The notes under the pieces: model-generated | Databases searched by the model: none | What the model was told of the DNA's origin: nothing | Seen by the model: the letters and a program-made list of their open reading frames with translations, nothing else | Part shown: piece after piece, positions 10,582 through 19,309 of the stretch | Layout: every line of letters starts with the position of its first letter | Numbering within the stretch: the first letter of the stretch is position 1 | From: Syntrophaceae bacterium | GTDB lineage: Bacteria; Desulfobacterota; Syntrophia; Syntrophales; UBA2185 | DNA length: 64,000 nucleotides | Direction of reading: 5' to 3' | NCBI GenBank assembly: GCA_003153775.1 | Contig: PMBI01000050.1 | Coordinates: forward strand, 191,325 to 255,324 | Made by a program: the position numbers and the translations under genes

Positions 10582-11553
10582 ATGATTATCGTCACCGGCG
10601 GCGCCGGATTCATCGGGAGCGCCGTTGTCTGGAAACTCAATAAAGAAGGTATCGACGATATCTTAATTGTTGATGAACTCGGCGAGTCCGGTAAGTGGAA
10701 GAATCTGGTGAACCGGCGTTACGCAGAGTACATACATAAAGATGTCTTCCTCAGGATGATCCGCAATGAACAGATGCCCTTCACGCCGCGAGCAATCGTC
10801 CACATGGGGGCGTGTTCGTCCACAACGGAACGTAATGCCGACTATTTGATGGACAACAACTACCACTATACGTGCCGGCTAGCAGAGTGGGCGCTGCCGA
10901 GAAACATTCGCTTTATCTATGCAAGCTCGGCCGCCACGTATGGCGACGGCTCACAGGGATTTTCCGACGACAGTTCTGTAACGACAACGCTTCGTCCCAT
11001 GAATATGTATGGGTATTCAAAGCAGGTCTTCGACATTTGGGTTTTGCGTCAGCAGGTGGAAAAGCAGGTCGTGGGTATAAAATTTTTCAACGTCTTTGGT
11101 CCCAACGAGTACCATAAGGGCGATATGCGCAGCGTTGTCCATAAGGCCTTTGAACAGATCAGGGACACGGGCCAGGTCCGGCTCTTCAAATCTCACAAGC
11201 CCCAATACAAAGATGGCGGGCAGATGCGTGATTTTGTCTACGTCAAAGATTGCGTTGATGTCATGTGGTGGCTGCTCGAACATCCCGAGACAAACGGCAT
11301 ATTCAACTTAGGGACAGGGACGGCCCGTACGTGGAATGATCTTGTTCAGGCGCTTTTTTTGGCCATGGAAATGAAACCCAAGATAGAATATTTCGATATT
11401 CCGACGGAGATACGTGACCAGTACCAGTATCTGACGGAGGCAAAAATGGACAAACTCCGTGAGACAGGATGCCCCGTCACATTTCATCCACTGGAAGACG
11501 CTGTTAAAGATTACGTGGTGAACTATTTAAAGAAACCTGATCCGCATCTATGA
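10582..11553 (+). CDS. hldD: ADP-L-glycero-D-manno-heptose 6-epimerase
   Basis: NAD(P)-dependent short-chain epimerase that converts ADP-D-glycero- to ADP-L-glycero-D-manno-heptose for the LPS inner core. The N-terminal IVTGGAGFIGSAVVWKLN is the Rossmann glycine motif. HldD signatures follow: GACSSTTE, the catalytic YGYSKQVFD, NVFGPNEYHKGDMRSV and MRDFVYVKDC. Length 323 is normal. It sits between kdnA and kdsB, so heptose and Kdo supply for the inner core are coordinated. Its last codons overlap the kdsB ATG by 4 nt, indicating translational coupling. Confidence 0.95.
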   Translation: MIIVTGGAGFIGSAVVWKLNKEGIDDILIVDELGESGKWKNLVNRRYAEYIHKDVFLRMIRNEQMPFTPRAIVHMGACSSTTERNADYLMDNNYHYTCRLAEWALPRNIRFIYASSAATYGDGSQGFSDDSSVTTTLRPMNMYGYSKQVFDIWVLRQQVEKQVVGIKFFNVFGPNEYHKGDMRSVVHKAFEQIRDTGQVRLFKSHKPQYKDGGQMRDFVYVKDCVDVMWWLLEHPETNGIFNLGTGTARTWNDLVQALFLAMEMKPKIEYFDIPTEIRDQYQYLTEAKMDKLRETGCPVTFHPLEDAVKDYVVNYLKKPDPHL

Positions 11554-12296
11554 AAGTCGTCTGCATTATTCCTGCCCGTTATGCTTCCACTCGCTTTCCG
11601 GGGAAGGCCCTTGCGGATCTCTTGGGAAAGCCGATGATCCAGCACGTATACGAACGCGTGCTCGCGGCCGGCGTCGTATCCTTTGCCGCCGTGGCAACTG
11701 ATGATGAAAGAATCATTGCCGCCGTAGAGAGATTCGGGGGCCGCGCCATTATGACGGCGGCGTCGCACAGGTCGGGCACGGACCGCATAGCAGAAGCCGT
11801 TTCGCTCCTTGATATCGACGATTCCGATATTGTGGTTAATATCCAGGGCGATCAACCCCTCTTCGAGCCGTCGCAGATTGACGCAGTGGCACAGCCGCTC
11901 TTGGACGACCAGGCCATTCCCATGTCCACCCTTATATATAAAATCGTGAGGGAGGAAGAGATTGCCCATCCGAATGCGGTAAAGGTCGTCTTTGATCAGG
12001 ATCACTTTGCCATCTATTTCTCCCGTGCAACGATCCCTTATGCCAGAGACAAAGGCGCGAAGGCGTCATATTACAAACACCACGGCATTTACGCCTACAG
12101 AAGGGCGTTCCTGAAAGAGTTTACGAAGCTCCCTGAAAGTACTCTTGAGAAACTGGAAGCCCTTGAGCAGCTGAGAGCCCTTGAGCATGGATACAGGATC
12201 AAGGTTATAGAGACACCTTACGACTCTGTAGAAGTTGATACACGGGAGGAGTTGGGGAGGGTTAGGCGCCTCCTCGAAGCAAAGGGGTATTCGTAA
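11550..12296 (+). CDS. kdsB: 3-deoxy-manno-octulosonate cytidylyltransferase (CMP-Kdo or CMP-Kdo8N synthetase)
   Basis: Activates Kdo or its 8-amino form with CTP to the CMP-sugar used by Kdo transferase. The 248-residue protein opens with the nucleotide-binding IPARYASTRFPGKAL and has SGTDRIAEAV, NIQGDQPLFEP and VEVDTREELGRVR, all typical of KdsB. In Shewanella a KdsB encoded beside kdnAB prefers Kdo8N. The same preference is plausible here because the gene is translationally coupled to hldD and follows kdnB-kdnA, but specificity cannot be read from the sequence. Confidence 0.92.
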   Translation: MKVVCIIPARYASTRFPGKALADLLGKPMIQHVYERVLAAGVVSFAAVATDDERIIAAVERFGGRAIMTAASHRSGTDRIAEAVSLLDIDDSDIVVNIQGDQPLFEPSQIDAVAQPLLDDQAIPMSTLIYKIVREEEIAHPNAVKVVFDQDHFAIYFSRATIPYARDKGAKASYYKHHGIYAYRRAFLKEFTKLPESTLEKLEALEQLRALEHGYRIKVIETPYDSVEVDTREELGRVRRLLEAKGYS

Positions 12297-12309
12297 ACAG
12301 GAAACATGA

Positions 12310-13245
12310 ATGATAGATATTGATTATTTGAAAAAGATCAAGCTCGCAACCTCACCCCTGGGTCAGCAGCTCGTGGCAACATTGTTGCTTTTTCCCAATT
12401 ACCGTATTTTCGCTAACGTGGATATCCAGGTCGAAAATATCGAGCGCATTCCTAAGGACGAGAATGTGATCTTTGCCATGAATCACACGGATCGCTTCAA
12501 CTACTGGCCGTTCCAGTACAAACTATGGAGCATGAAATGTTTCTCATATACCACGGTATGGGTTAAGGGTAAGTACTACAGAAATGCGCTGCTTGCCAAA
12601 GGGCTCGACTTGTGCAATCTCATTCCCGTTCCCTCCATGGGTTATTTGATCGAGGAGTTTTACAGGAAGAAATTCAAACAGCGGCTCGATAAGAACGTTT
12701 ACAGGGCTATTAGAGATATTATTGACGGCAAATATGAAAGTATCGATGCCTACCCGAGGAAGGCGGCCGAGGCGCTCAATGCATTGGGAGAACATTTTGT
12801 TGATTTTGTAACGGGCTACTATGATTCAATTATGGAACGGGTAGCGGAATTGAGCAGGACAGCCCTCTCCGAAAAGAATCTTAACCTCCTCATCTTCCCG
12901 GAAGGCACGAGGGGCGCCCAGTTGGGAGAAGGAAGAACCGGTGTTGCTCAGCTTGCATTATCGACGGGGAAGAAGATCGTTCCCGTCGGTTGCAACAACT
13001 CGGATCAGTTATATACGGGGAGCCTGCCCTTTGCGAAAAGCGGGCGGATTGTTTATCGAGTGGGGGAACCTCTCACGCTGGATAATCAATTGCGGGAATT
13101 CGCTATAGACGAACCATTCAAACTGTTTTCCAAAGAGTCGCAGAGGAAGTATAGGAGACAGTTCGAAGAGGTGACGAGGATTGTCATGGAGAATATCAAC
13201 AAGCTCCTCGATGAGAAGTACAGACGCGCCTTCACAGGGTCATGA
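12310..13245 (+). CDS. PlsC-like lysophospholipid/lipid acyltransferase with altered HX4D box
   Basis: 311-residue member of the PlsC/LPLAT acyltransferase superfamily. Block III FPEGTRGAQLGEG and block IV-like KKIVPVGCNN are clear. The catalytic block I reads NHTDRFN, so the usual HX4D aspartate is asparagine, with an Asp at +2 instead. No convincing N-terminal membrane anchor is seen. It follows kdsB by 13 bp in the LPS precursor operon, so a role in envelope lipid or lipid A acylation is likely; the acceptor is unknown. The start ATG 12310 has AGGAAA upstream. Confidence 0.7.
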   Translation: MIDIDYLKKIKLATSPLGQQLVATLLLFPNYRIFANVDIQVENIERIPKDENVIFAMNHTDRFNYWPFQYKLWSMKCFSYTTVWVKGKYYRNALLAKGLDLCNLIPVPSMGYLIEEFYRKKFKQRLDKNVYRAIRDIIDGKYESIDAYPRKAAEALNALGEHFVDFVTGYYDSIMERVAELSRTALSEKNLNLLIFPEGTRGAQLGEGRTGVAQLALSTGKKIVPVGCNNSDQLYTGSLPFAKSGRIVYRVGEPLTLDNQLREFAIDEPFKLFSKESQRKYRRQFEEVTRIVMENINKLLDEKYRRAFTGS

Positions 13246-13298
13246 CGTCACAGCAATTCACCTCCAACCCGTTTCGCTAAGTCGCAGGGAGGCGGCAT

Positions 13299-13703
13299 AT
13301 GAGTGCCATCGCGGCGATTCAAGAACTTATCAAGCCCCTATTCCCCGGCTTAATGGGGATGCAGCTCACGGAAGTTACTCCTGAAAGAGTCATTGCGTCA
13401 ATGGAGGTTCGTCCGGATCTATGTACCGTCGGAAATATACTTCACGGCGGTGCGCTTATGGCCTTTGCGGACACGCTTGGTGGTATAGCCACGTTTATCA
13501 ACCTCGGAAGTGGCGCGCGCACAACGACCATCGAGTCGAAGACCAACTTTCTCGGAGCCATGCCCGTCGGCACTCGTATCACCGGCGAGTGCACCCCCTT
13601 GCACCGTGGCAAGACCACGATGGTGTGGCAGACGCACGTAAAGTCCGAGAACGGCAGGCTATGCGCCGTCGTTATTCAAACGCAGATGGTGCTTCCCGCC
13701 TGA
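13299..13703 (+). CDS. PaaI-type hotdog thioesterase
   Basis: 134-residue hotdog-fold acyl-CoA thioesterase. The active-site segment NILHGGALMAFADTLGG matches the PaaI/YdiI group, where the residue after HGG and the acidic residue in the helix handle the thioester. A GGAGG ribosome-binding site precedes the ATG. It is the last gene of the plus-strand LPS operon, 53 bp after the acyltransferase, and is followed by a strong hairpin terminator. The substrate is unknown; it could act on CoA or ACP thioesters. A second, separate hotdog thioesterase occurs at 58.9 kb. Confidence 0.8.
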   Translation: MSAIAAIQELIKPLFPGLMGMQLTEVTPERVIASMEVRPDLCTVGNILHGGALMAFADTLGGIATFINLGSGARTTTIESKTNFLGAMPVGTRITGECTPLHRGKTTMVWQTHVKSENGRLCAVVIQTQMVLPA

Positions 13704-13842
13704 TGTCTTTCCCATGATCCTCGGTCTCTCGGTAGCGCCTTTGAATTCGGTAGCGAGCGCATTCCCCGTAGCTTGCTGCGGAGAGCTTCAATTTTCTCCG
13801 GCGCGTCAGATGGAGAGGTATTCGTTGCAGGGCAATAAAAGG

Positions 13843-13878
13843 AAAGAGCGTCCATTCATACTAATGGACGCTCTTTTT
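13843..13878. terminator. Rho-independent terminator between convergent operons
   Basis: Perfect 14-bp stem AAAGAGCGTCCATT / AATGGACGCTCTTT with a 6-nt loop, followed by T-tracts on the plus strand and a looser T-rich run on the minus strand. It lies between the thioesterase (plus) and ilvD (minus) and can serve both. Confidence 0.9.
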
Positions 13879-13915
13879 GTTCGGTTGGGACAAGATTGAG
13901 TTGAAGATAAGTTTG

Positions 13916-15577
13916 TCAGTCTCTTAAAATGGCGCCTGTACTTGCGGAAGTCACTAGTCCGGCATACCGTACGAGGTAACCGCTTTTTATTGCCGGTCGC
14001 CGCGGCCTGAATTTAGCCTGCCTCTTCTTCAATTCGACCGGACTCACATTGAGGGTGATCGTCTTTTTGGGGATGTTGATGGCGATAATATCGCCTTCCC
14101 TGACAAGACCAATGGGACCTCCCTCGGCTGCCTCCGGAGAAATGTGTCCGATAGCCGCCCCGCGGGTTCCGCCGCTGAACCGTCCATCAGTCAGGAGCGC
14201 CACCGTCGTATCGAGCCCCATACCGGCGATGACCGACGTCGGCGCCAGCATCTCGCGCATACCCGGTCCACCCTTCGGCCCCTCGTAGCGGATGACGACG
14301 ACGTCGCCTGCTTTGATCTTCCCGCCGAGGATGGAGGCAATGGCATCGTCCTCGGAGTCGAAGACCCGGGCCTTACCTTTATTGACGAGCATTCTCTCAG
14401 CAACGGCGGACTGCTTGACAACAGCGCCATCGGGGGCCAGATTACCCCGCAGGATGGCGATACCCCCTTCTTTCGAATAAGGATTGTTAAGCGGCCGGAT
14501 GACGTCACTGTTTAGCACCGCAGCTTCTTTTAGGTTGACACCGACCATCTTCCCTGTAACTGTCAAAGCCTTCAGGTCGATGACGCCAAGCTTGCTGATT
14601 TGCTTCATCACCGCCTGGACTCCGCCTGCCATGTCCAGGTCTTCCAGATGGTGCTGCCCTGCGGGACTTAGCTTGCAGAGATTAGGGGTCTTCTTGCTGA
14701 TCTCGTTAAAGAGGTCGAGATCCAGCTTAATTCCCGCTTCATGGGCAATGGCGGGGATGTGGAGGACCGTATTGGTTGAGCAGCCGAGGGCCATGTCTAC
14801 TGCGATGGCATTCTTGAAGGCCGAAAGTGTCGCGATCTTTCTCGGACGGATATCTTTTTTGAAGAGTTCCATGATCTTCATGCCGGCCTTCTTCGCGAGA
14901 CGCCTCCTGGCCGCGTGAACGGCAGGGACGGTGCCATTTCCGGGAAGGCCGAGACCGAGGGCCTCGGTTACGCAGTTCATGGAATTTGCCGTGTACATGC
15001 CTGAGCATGATCCGCAGCCGGGACAGGCACAGTCTTCCAGGGCCTTTAGATATTTTTCCTTCATCTGGCGGGATTTCACCTTTCCCACACCTTCGAAGAC
15101 GCTGATGAGATCAACCGTCTTCCCTTCCAGGGTGCCCGCCATCATGGGACCGCCGCTGATGAAGATGGTAGGGATGTTCAGGCGAAGCGCGGCCATCAAC
15201 ATTCCGGGGATGATCTTGTCGCAATTGGGGACCATGACCAGAGCATCAAAGGGATGGGCGATAGCCATGACTTCAATGGAATCGGCGATCAGCTCGCGGC
15301 TGGCAAGGGAGTATTTCATGCCTGTATGTCCCATGGCAATCCCGTCGCAGACGCCGATGACGGGGAATTCGACAGGCGTGCCGCCTGCCATGCGGATGCC
15401 CGCCTTTACGTCTTCAGTTATAAGGTCCAAGTGAATATGTCCGGGTATGATTTCATTGGCGGAATTCACGACGCCGATCAACGGCTGCGCAATTTCTTCA
15501 TCCGTATACCCCATGGCTTTGAAGAGAGATCTGTGGGGCGCCCGTTCAAGCCCCTTTTTCATCAGGTCGCTTCGCAT
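13916..15577 (-). CDS. ilvD: Dihydroxy-acid dehydratase
   Basis: Fe-S dehydratase making 2-oxoisovalerate and 2-oxo-3-methylvalerate, the third shared step of valine and isoleucine synthesis. At 553 residues it is full length. Cysteines likely to bind the cluster appear in VPNCDK and [17 protein letters not shown], and the C-terminal [11 protein letters not shown] and [10 protein letters not shown] segments are typical. The ATG follows a strong AAGGAGGAAAG site. It is the last gene of the ilv operon, 75 bp after ilvC, and a bidirectional terminator lies just beyond the stop. Confidence 0.96.
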   Translation of the reverse strand: MRSDLMKKGLERAPHRSLFKAMGYTDEEIAQPLIGVVNSANEIIPGHIHLDLITEDVKAGIRMAGGTPVEFPVIGVCDGIAMGHTGMKYSLASRELIADSIEVMAIAHPFDALVMVPNCDKIIPGMLMAALRLNIPTIFISGGPMMAGTLEGKTVDLISVFEGVGKVKSRQMKEKYLKALEDCACPGCGSCSGMYTANSMNCVTEALGLGLPGNGTVPAVHAARRRLAKKAGMKIMELFKKDIRPRKIATLSAFKNAIAVDMALGCSTNTVLHIPAIAHEAGIKLDLDLFNEISKKTPNLCKLSPAGQHHLEDLDMAGGVQAVMKQISKLGVIDLKALTVTGKMVGVNLKEAAVLNSDVIRPLNNPYSKEGGIAILRGNLAPDGAVVKQSAVAERMLVNKGKARVFDSEDDAIASILGGKIKAGDVVVIRYEGPKGGPGMREMLAPTSVIAGMGLDTTVALLTDGRFSGGTRGAAIGHISPEAAEGGPIGLVREGDIIAINIPKKTITLNVSPVELKKRQAKFRPRRPAIKSGYLVRYAGLVTSASTGAILRD

Positions 15578-15652
15578 GCTTTCCTCCTTTTATTTCTTGC
15601 AATGAGCGGAATGCAGACAACCTCGTAGTGCAACTCTTCCGCTTAGTAATGC

Positions 15653-16699
15653 CTACTTTTTTCTACGCTCCGGTCTCAATGAGCGAACCACTGCGCCCGC
15701 CCGCCACATTTCGCTATTCTTTATGGCATCGAGTTCCTTTTGCAGTTTCTCTCTGTAATCTGGGGCGGAGTTTACCTCAAGGACTATGGCGGTTTCCTTG
15801 CCGGATGCCACCCTATCGTACAACTCATCGAATACAGGCGCTACAGCATCACGGAATCTGTTTTTCCAGTCCAAGGCGCCCCTCTGGGCAGTTGTGCTGC
15901 AATTGGCATACATCCAGTCCATACCATTTTGCGCTACAAGCGGCATGAGGCTCTGGGTCAATTCCTCGACAGTCTCATTGAAGGCTTCACTGGGGCTGTG
16001 TCCATGCTTGCGGAGAACATTATACTGCGCCTCCAGAACACCGGCGAGACAACCCATCAGGACGCCGCGCTCACCCGTGAGGTCGCTGTAAACTTCCTGT
16101 TCAAACGTGGTGGGGAAGAGATACCCCGATCCTATGGCAATGCCGACGGCAATGGTTCTTTCCATGGCCTTTCCCGTGGCGTTCTGGAAAACGGCGTAGC
16201 TCGAATTTATGCCACTTCCCGCAAGAAAGTTGTCGCGCACCGTGCGTCCGGCACCTTTTGGCGCTACCAGTATAACATCGATGTCAGAGGGGGGGATCAC
16301 ACCGGTCTGATCTTTATACACGATGGAGAATCCATGAGAAAAATAGAGGGCCTTTCCTTTTGTCAATTGGAGTTTTAATTCCGGCCACATGGCCTTCTGG
16401 CTGGCATCCGACATCAGGTACTGAATGATTGTGCCGCGTTTTGCAGCTTCCATTGGTGGAAACAGCGTCTCGCCCGGCTTAAAGCCTTCGTCAATGGCCT
16501 TCTGCCAGTTGAAGTCGCCTTCGCCCACGATACAACGGACACCGTTATCCCTCATGTTTAGGGCTTGACCGCGTCCCTGTACACCGTAGCCAATGACGGC
16601 AACCGTTTCATCCTTGAGCACTTTGCGCGCCTTTTCGAGGGTGAACTCCTCTGATGTGACAACCTCTTCCATGACCCCGCCGATGTTGATTTTAGGCAT
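15653..16699 (-). CDS. ilvC: Ketol-acid reductoisomerase, long/fungal-like type with unusual cofactor loop
   Basis: Converts acetolactate or acetohydroxybutyrate to dihydroxy acids by Mg-dependent isomerisation and NAD(P)H reduction. The 348-residue sequence is nearest, in my memory, to the fungal/Bacteroidetes-like KARI branch (GYGVQGRGQALNMRDNG, LVAPKGAGRTVRDNF, SEAFNETVEELTQSL). The loop after beta-2, which grips the NADPH phosphate in relatives through Arg/Ser (yeast-type GVRKDGASW), reads GEGDFNW here: shorter, acidic and lacking the Arg. A strong AAGGAGG site precedes the ATG. It lies between ilvH and ilvD in the operon. Confidence 0.95.
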   Translation of the reverse strand: MPKINIGGVMEEVVTSEEFTLEKARKVLKDETVAVIGYGVQGRGQALNMRDNGVRCIVGEGDFNWQKAIDEGFKPGETLFPPMEAAKRGTIIQYLMSDASQKAMWPELKLQLTKGKALYFSHGFSIVYKDQTGVIPPSDIDVILVAPKGAGRTVRDNFLAGSGINSSYAVFQNATGKAMERTIAVGIAIGSGYLFPTTFEQEVYSDLTGERGVLMGCLAGVLEAQYNVLRKHGHSPSEAFNETVEELTQSLMPLVAQNGMDWMYANCSTTAQRGALDWKNRFRDAVAPVFDELYDRVASGKETAIVLEVNSAPDYREKLQKELDAIKNSEMWRAGAVVRSLRPERRKK

Positions 16700-16778
16700 A
16701 TTAGTACCTCCTTATTATTATAAATTTAACGATCAATAGCATTGTCTGGGATGTACTCTGAACACTCTTCATTTACGA

Positions 16779-17264
16779 CTATTTCTGACGCTCCACGGCG
16801 ACAACTCCCGTTCTCGTAAAATCATCCATACCCATCTTGTCCAAAAAAGCAAGGGCGTCGTCGATGTCTTTTTTGCCGCCCGTCACTTCCAGTATGCAGG
16901 TATCAACGTCCATCTTTACAATCTTCCACTTAAGCGTGTCAACAGTCTGCATGATCTTCACTTGATTCGCATCGGTTAATTTCATCCTCACCAGGACCAT
17001 TTCCCGGCAGGCCGCATTGGCCCGCGTCAGATCCTTCACTTCAAGGACATCGATAATCTTTGTCAGCTGCTTTTCAAGTTTGATGACGGTCTCCCGGTTA
17101 CCGAGGGTGGTAATAACGATTCTGGTAATTTCAGGATTCCTCGTGATGTTTGCCGAGATGCTTTCGATATTGAACCCCCGGCCGCTGAAGGTTCCCGCGA
17201 TCCTGGCCAGAACGTCGGGCCTGTTATTTACCAAGATGGAAATGGTATTCTCCTTTACTTCCAT
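16779..17264 (-). CDS. ilvH: Acetolactate synthase small (regulatory) subunit, copy 1
   Basis: Regulatory ACT-domain subunit that activates the catalytic subunit and confers feedback inhibition by branched-chain amino acids. N-terminal ACT domain TISILVNNRPDVLARIAGTF, GFNIESI and a C-terminal ACT-like half are present, about 161 residues. The track starts at GTG 17276; the ATG at 17264 sits 8 nt from AGGTGA and fits better. It follows the copy-1 large subunit by about 45 bp and is upstream of ilvC. It differs clearly from copy 2 (19310-19822), so the two pairs are not a recent duplication. Confidence 0.93.
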   Translation of the reverse strand: MEVKENTISILVNNRPDVLARIAGTFSGRGFNIESISANITRNPEITRIVITTLGNRETVIKLEKQLTKIIDVLEVKDLTRANAACREMVLVRMKLTDANQVKIMQTVDTLKWKIVKMDVDTCILEVTGGKKDIDDALAFLDKMGMDDFTRTGVVAVERQK

Positions 17265-17308
17265 AAGCTCATTCACCTCACAATAGATTTGATATATTCC
17301 AGGCCATC

Positions 17309-18997
17309 CTATTTGCTCAAGACCATATCCGTCAGCGCCGCACCCGGTGAAACCATGGGGTAGACACCTTCCTCGGGTTCTACATGGAAATCCATTACGA
17401 CCGTCTTCGGAGTATCGAGACCCTTCCTTAATGTGGCCTCCACCTCTTCGGAGCGTGTCGCCCGCAGGCCGACAGCGCCATAAGCCTCGGCAAGCTTCAC
17501 AAAGTCAGGCACATTATCTATATTGCTGTGGGAATAACGCTTCCCGTAGAACAGTTCCTGCCATTGGCGGACCATGCCCAAAAATCCGTTATTGAGGATG
17601 ACGATCTTGACGGGAAGGTCATAATTGACAGCCGTCGCCAGCTCCTGAATATTCATCTGGATACTTCCATCTCCGGCAATGTCTACGACGACCTTGTCAG
17701 GACGCGCAACCTGCGCGCCGATCGCAGCCGGGAATCCATAACCCATTGTTCCCAGGCCGCCCGATGTAATGAATGAATTGGGATAATCGAAATGATAATA
17801 CTGCGCCGCCCACATCTGGTTCTGCCCCACCTCTGTCGAGATGATAGCTTTTCCTTCCGTGAGGCGATAGAGTGTTTCCACGACGTATTGAGGCTTGATC
17901 TTATCTGACTGACAGTATGTCAAGGGCGCGAACTCTTTCCACTTCTGAACTTGCTCAAGCCATGCCTTTGTTTGCTTTTCGGGCCTCGCAAAACTCTTGT
18001 CGGAAATCCATTTATTGAGCAGCTGCAACACGGGCTTGCAATCGCTTGCAATCGATAGATGCGTCTTTACAAATTTATCGATGGATGCCGGGTCAATATC
18101 TACATGAAGTACCTTGGCATGGGGCGCAAAGGCGTCAAGCTTCGACGTAACCCGATCATCAAAACGGACACCGAGCGCGATCAAGAGGTCGCAATTACTG
18201 ATTGCCATATTGGCGTAATAGGTACCGTGCATACCCGGCATGCCGAGCCAATGTGGGTCGGATGCAGGGAACGCTCCGAGCCCCATAAGGGTTGAGGTGA
18301 TGGGTACGTTGAGCAGTTTCACAAATGTTCTCAACTCGTCCCAGGCCCGCCCGAGAAGCACGCCGCCCCCCGAGATGACGAGTGGTCTTTCCGCCTGCCT
18401 GATCATGTCAAGCGCTTTAGCACAGGCATCTTCGATGGAGGCCTTCTTGTTGTTATTGGGAAGACTCAGTGTCCAGGATATGTCATTATCCTCGATAAGA
18501 GACTTCGTAATATCCTTGGGAATATCGATAAGGACGGGACCGGGGCGTCCCGAGCGGGCGATATGAAAGGCTTCCCTGACGATGCGTCCCAGGTCGTCAA
18601 TCCGCCTGACCAGAAAATTATGTTTCGTGCACGGTCTTGTAATACCGGTGATGTCCACTTCCTGAAAGGCGTCGCCGCCGATCAAGGAGGTCGCCACCTG
18701 ACCCGTCAGCACGACGACGGGAATGGAATCCATAAATGCATTCGCTATACCGGTTACCGTATTTGTCGCTCCAGGCCCTGACGTCACCAGGCATACACCA
18801 ACCTTGCCGGAAACCCGCGCATATCCGTCGGCTGCGTGGATGGCGCCCTGTTCATGCCGTACTAAAATATTTCTAATCTTTCTTCTGTACAGTTCATCAA
18901 AGATGTCGAGTACGGCTCCACCGGGAAATCCGAAGATCGTATCTGCATTCTCCTTTTGCAAGGCCTCAAAAAGGACTTGTGCTCCCGTTAACTTCAC
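17309..18997 (-). CDS. ilvB: Acetolactate synthase large (catalytic) subunit, copy 1
   Basis: ThDP- and FAD-dependent enzyme condensing pyruvate with pyruvate or 2-oxobutyrate. 562 residues with the ThDP glutamate in RHEQGAIHAADGYAR, TSGPGATN, and the C-terminal ThDP/Mg motif GDGSIQMNIQELATAV with the downstream NNGFLGMVRQW. It is the first gene after an intergenic region carrying its own promoter, an isoleucine-rich leader peptide and a terminator. The ilvB1-ilvH1-ilvC-ilvD section is therefore likely regulated by isoleucine supply separately from the upstream ilvB2-ilvH2. Confidence 0.96.
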   Translation of the reverse strand: MKLTGAQVLFEALQKENADTIFGFPGGAVLDIFDELYRRKIRNILVRHEQGAIHAADGYARVSGKVGVCLVTSGPGATNTVTGIANAFMDSIPVVVLTGQVATSLIGGDAFQEVDITGITRPCTKHNFLVRRIDDLGRIVREAFHIARSGRPGPVLIDIPKDITKSLIEDNDISWTLSLPNNNKKASIEDACAKALDMIRQAERPLVISGGGVLLGRAWDELRTFVKLLNVPITSTLMGLGAFPASDPHWLGMPGMHGTYYANMAISNCDLLIALGVRFDDRVTSKLDAFAPHAKVLHVDIDPASIDKFVKTHLSIASDCKPVLQLLNKWISDKSFARPEKQTKAWLEQVQKWKEFAPLTYCQSDKIKPQYVVETLYRLTEGKAIISTEVGQNQMWAAQYYHFDYPNSFITSGGLGTMGYGFPAAIGAQVARPDKVVVDIAGDGSIQMNIQELATAVNYDLPVKIVILNNGFLGMVRQWQELFYGKRYSHSNIDNVPDFVKLAEAYGAVGLRATRSEEVEATLRKGLDTPKTVVMDFHVEPEEGVYPMVSPGAALTDMVLSK

Positions 18998-19090
18998 TTT
19001 TCTCCACCCCCTTTTAAAATCCCCTCTGTCAACGCCCTCAACCGATATGGGGTTAAGGGTGGGGTCTAAGACATGCGGGGAAATTTCTCC

Positions 19091-19127
19091 AAAAAAAAAC
19101 CGTTACCTTTTGCTGGTAACGGTTTTT
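19091..19127 (-). terminator. Attenuator terminator of the isoleucine leader
   Basis: On the minus strand, stem AAAAACCGTTACC / GGTAACGGTTTTT with a 7-nt loop and nine T residues. It sits 30 bases past the leader-peptide stop and 94 bases before the ilvB copy-1 ATG, the position expected for a transcription attenuator. Confidence 0.9.
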
Positions 19128-19156
19128 ACTGCGAACTATGTGCTAAACGCAAACCA

Positions 19157-19234
19157 TCATCCAGCCCTCCTATGGAAGGGAATGATTATCCCGATAATAA
19201 TTATGATGATGTTTGCGATACTAAACGCGTGCAT
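19157..19234 (-). CDS. Ile-rich leader peptide controlling the second ilv transcription unit
   Basis: A 25-codon ORF too short for the ORF track. It encodes MHAFSIA followed by NIIIIIIGIII and PFHRRAG, with ten isoleucine codons (ATC, ATT and ATA, nine within a ten-codon run). It lies between a consensus-like promoter (19262-19290) and a strong terminator (19091-19127) upstream of ilvB copy 1. This is the layout of ribosome-mediated attenuation: when charged tRNA-Ile is scarce the ribosome stalls on the run and allows read-through. The function is inferred from composition and position. A weak purine-rich site (GAGGA) lies about 12 nt upstream of the ATG. Confidence 0.85.
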   Translation of the reverse strand: MHAFSIANIIIIIIGIIIPFHRRAG

Positions 19235-19261
19235 GTCGTTATCAATCCTCACTATGAAATC

Positions 19262-19290
19262 TTTTTAACAGCCTCCCACGGTATTGTCAA
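19262..19290 (-). promoter_or_regulatory. Promoter for the Ile leader-ilvBHCD unit
   Basis: Minus-strand TTGACA (19290-19285), 17-bp spacer, TAAAAA (19267-19262). It lies just after the stop of ilvH copy 2, about 28 bp before the leader ATG. Confidence 0.65.
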
Positions 19291-19309
19291 GAAGATTTAA
19301 TCGTCTTTC

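Noticed and set aside
13421-13899. ORFs of 98 and 61 residues around the end of the thioesterase gene
   Set aside because: One overlaps the thioesterase in another frame; the other runs through the terminator hairpin.
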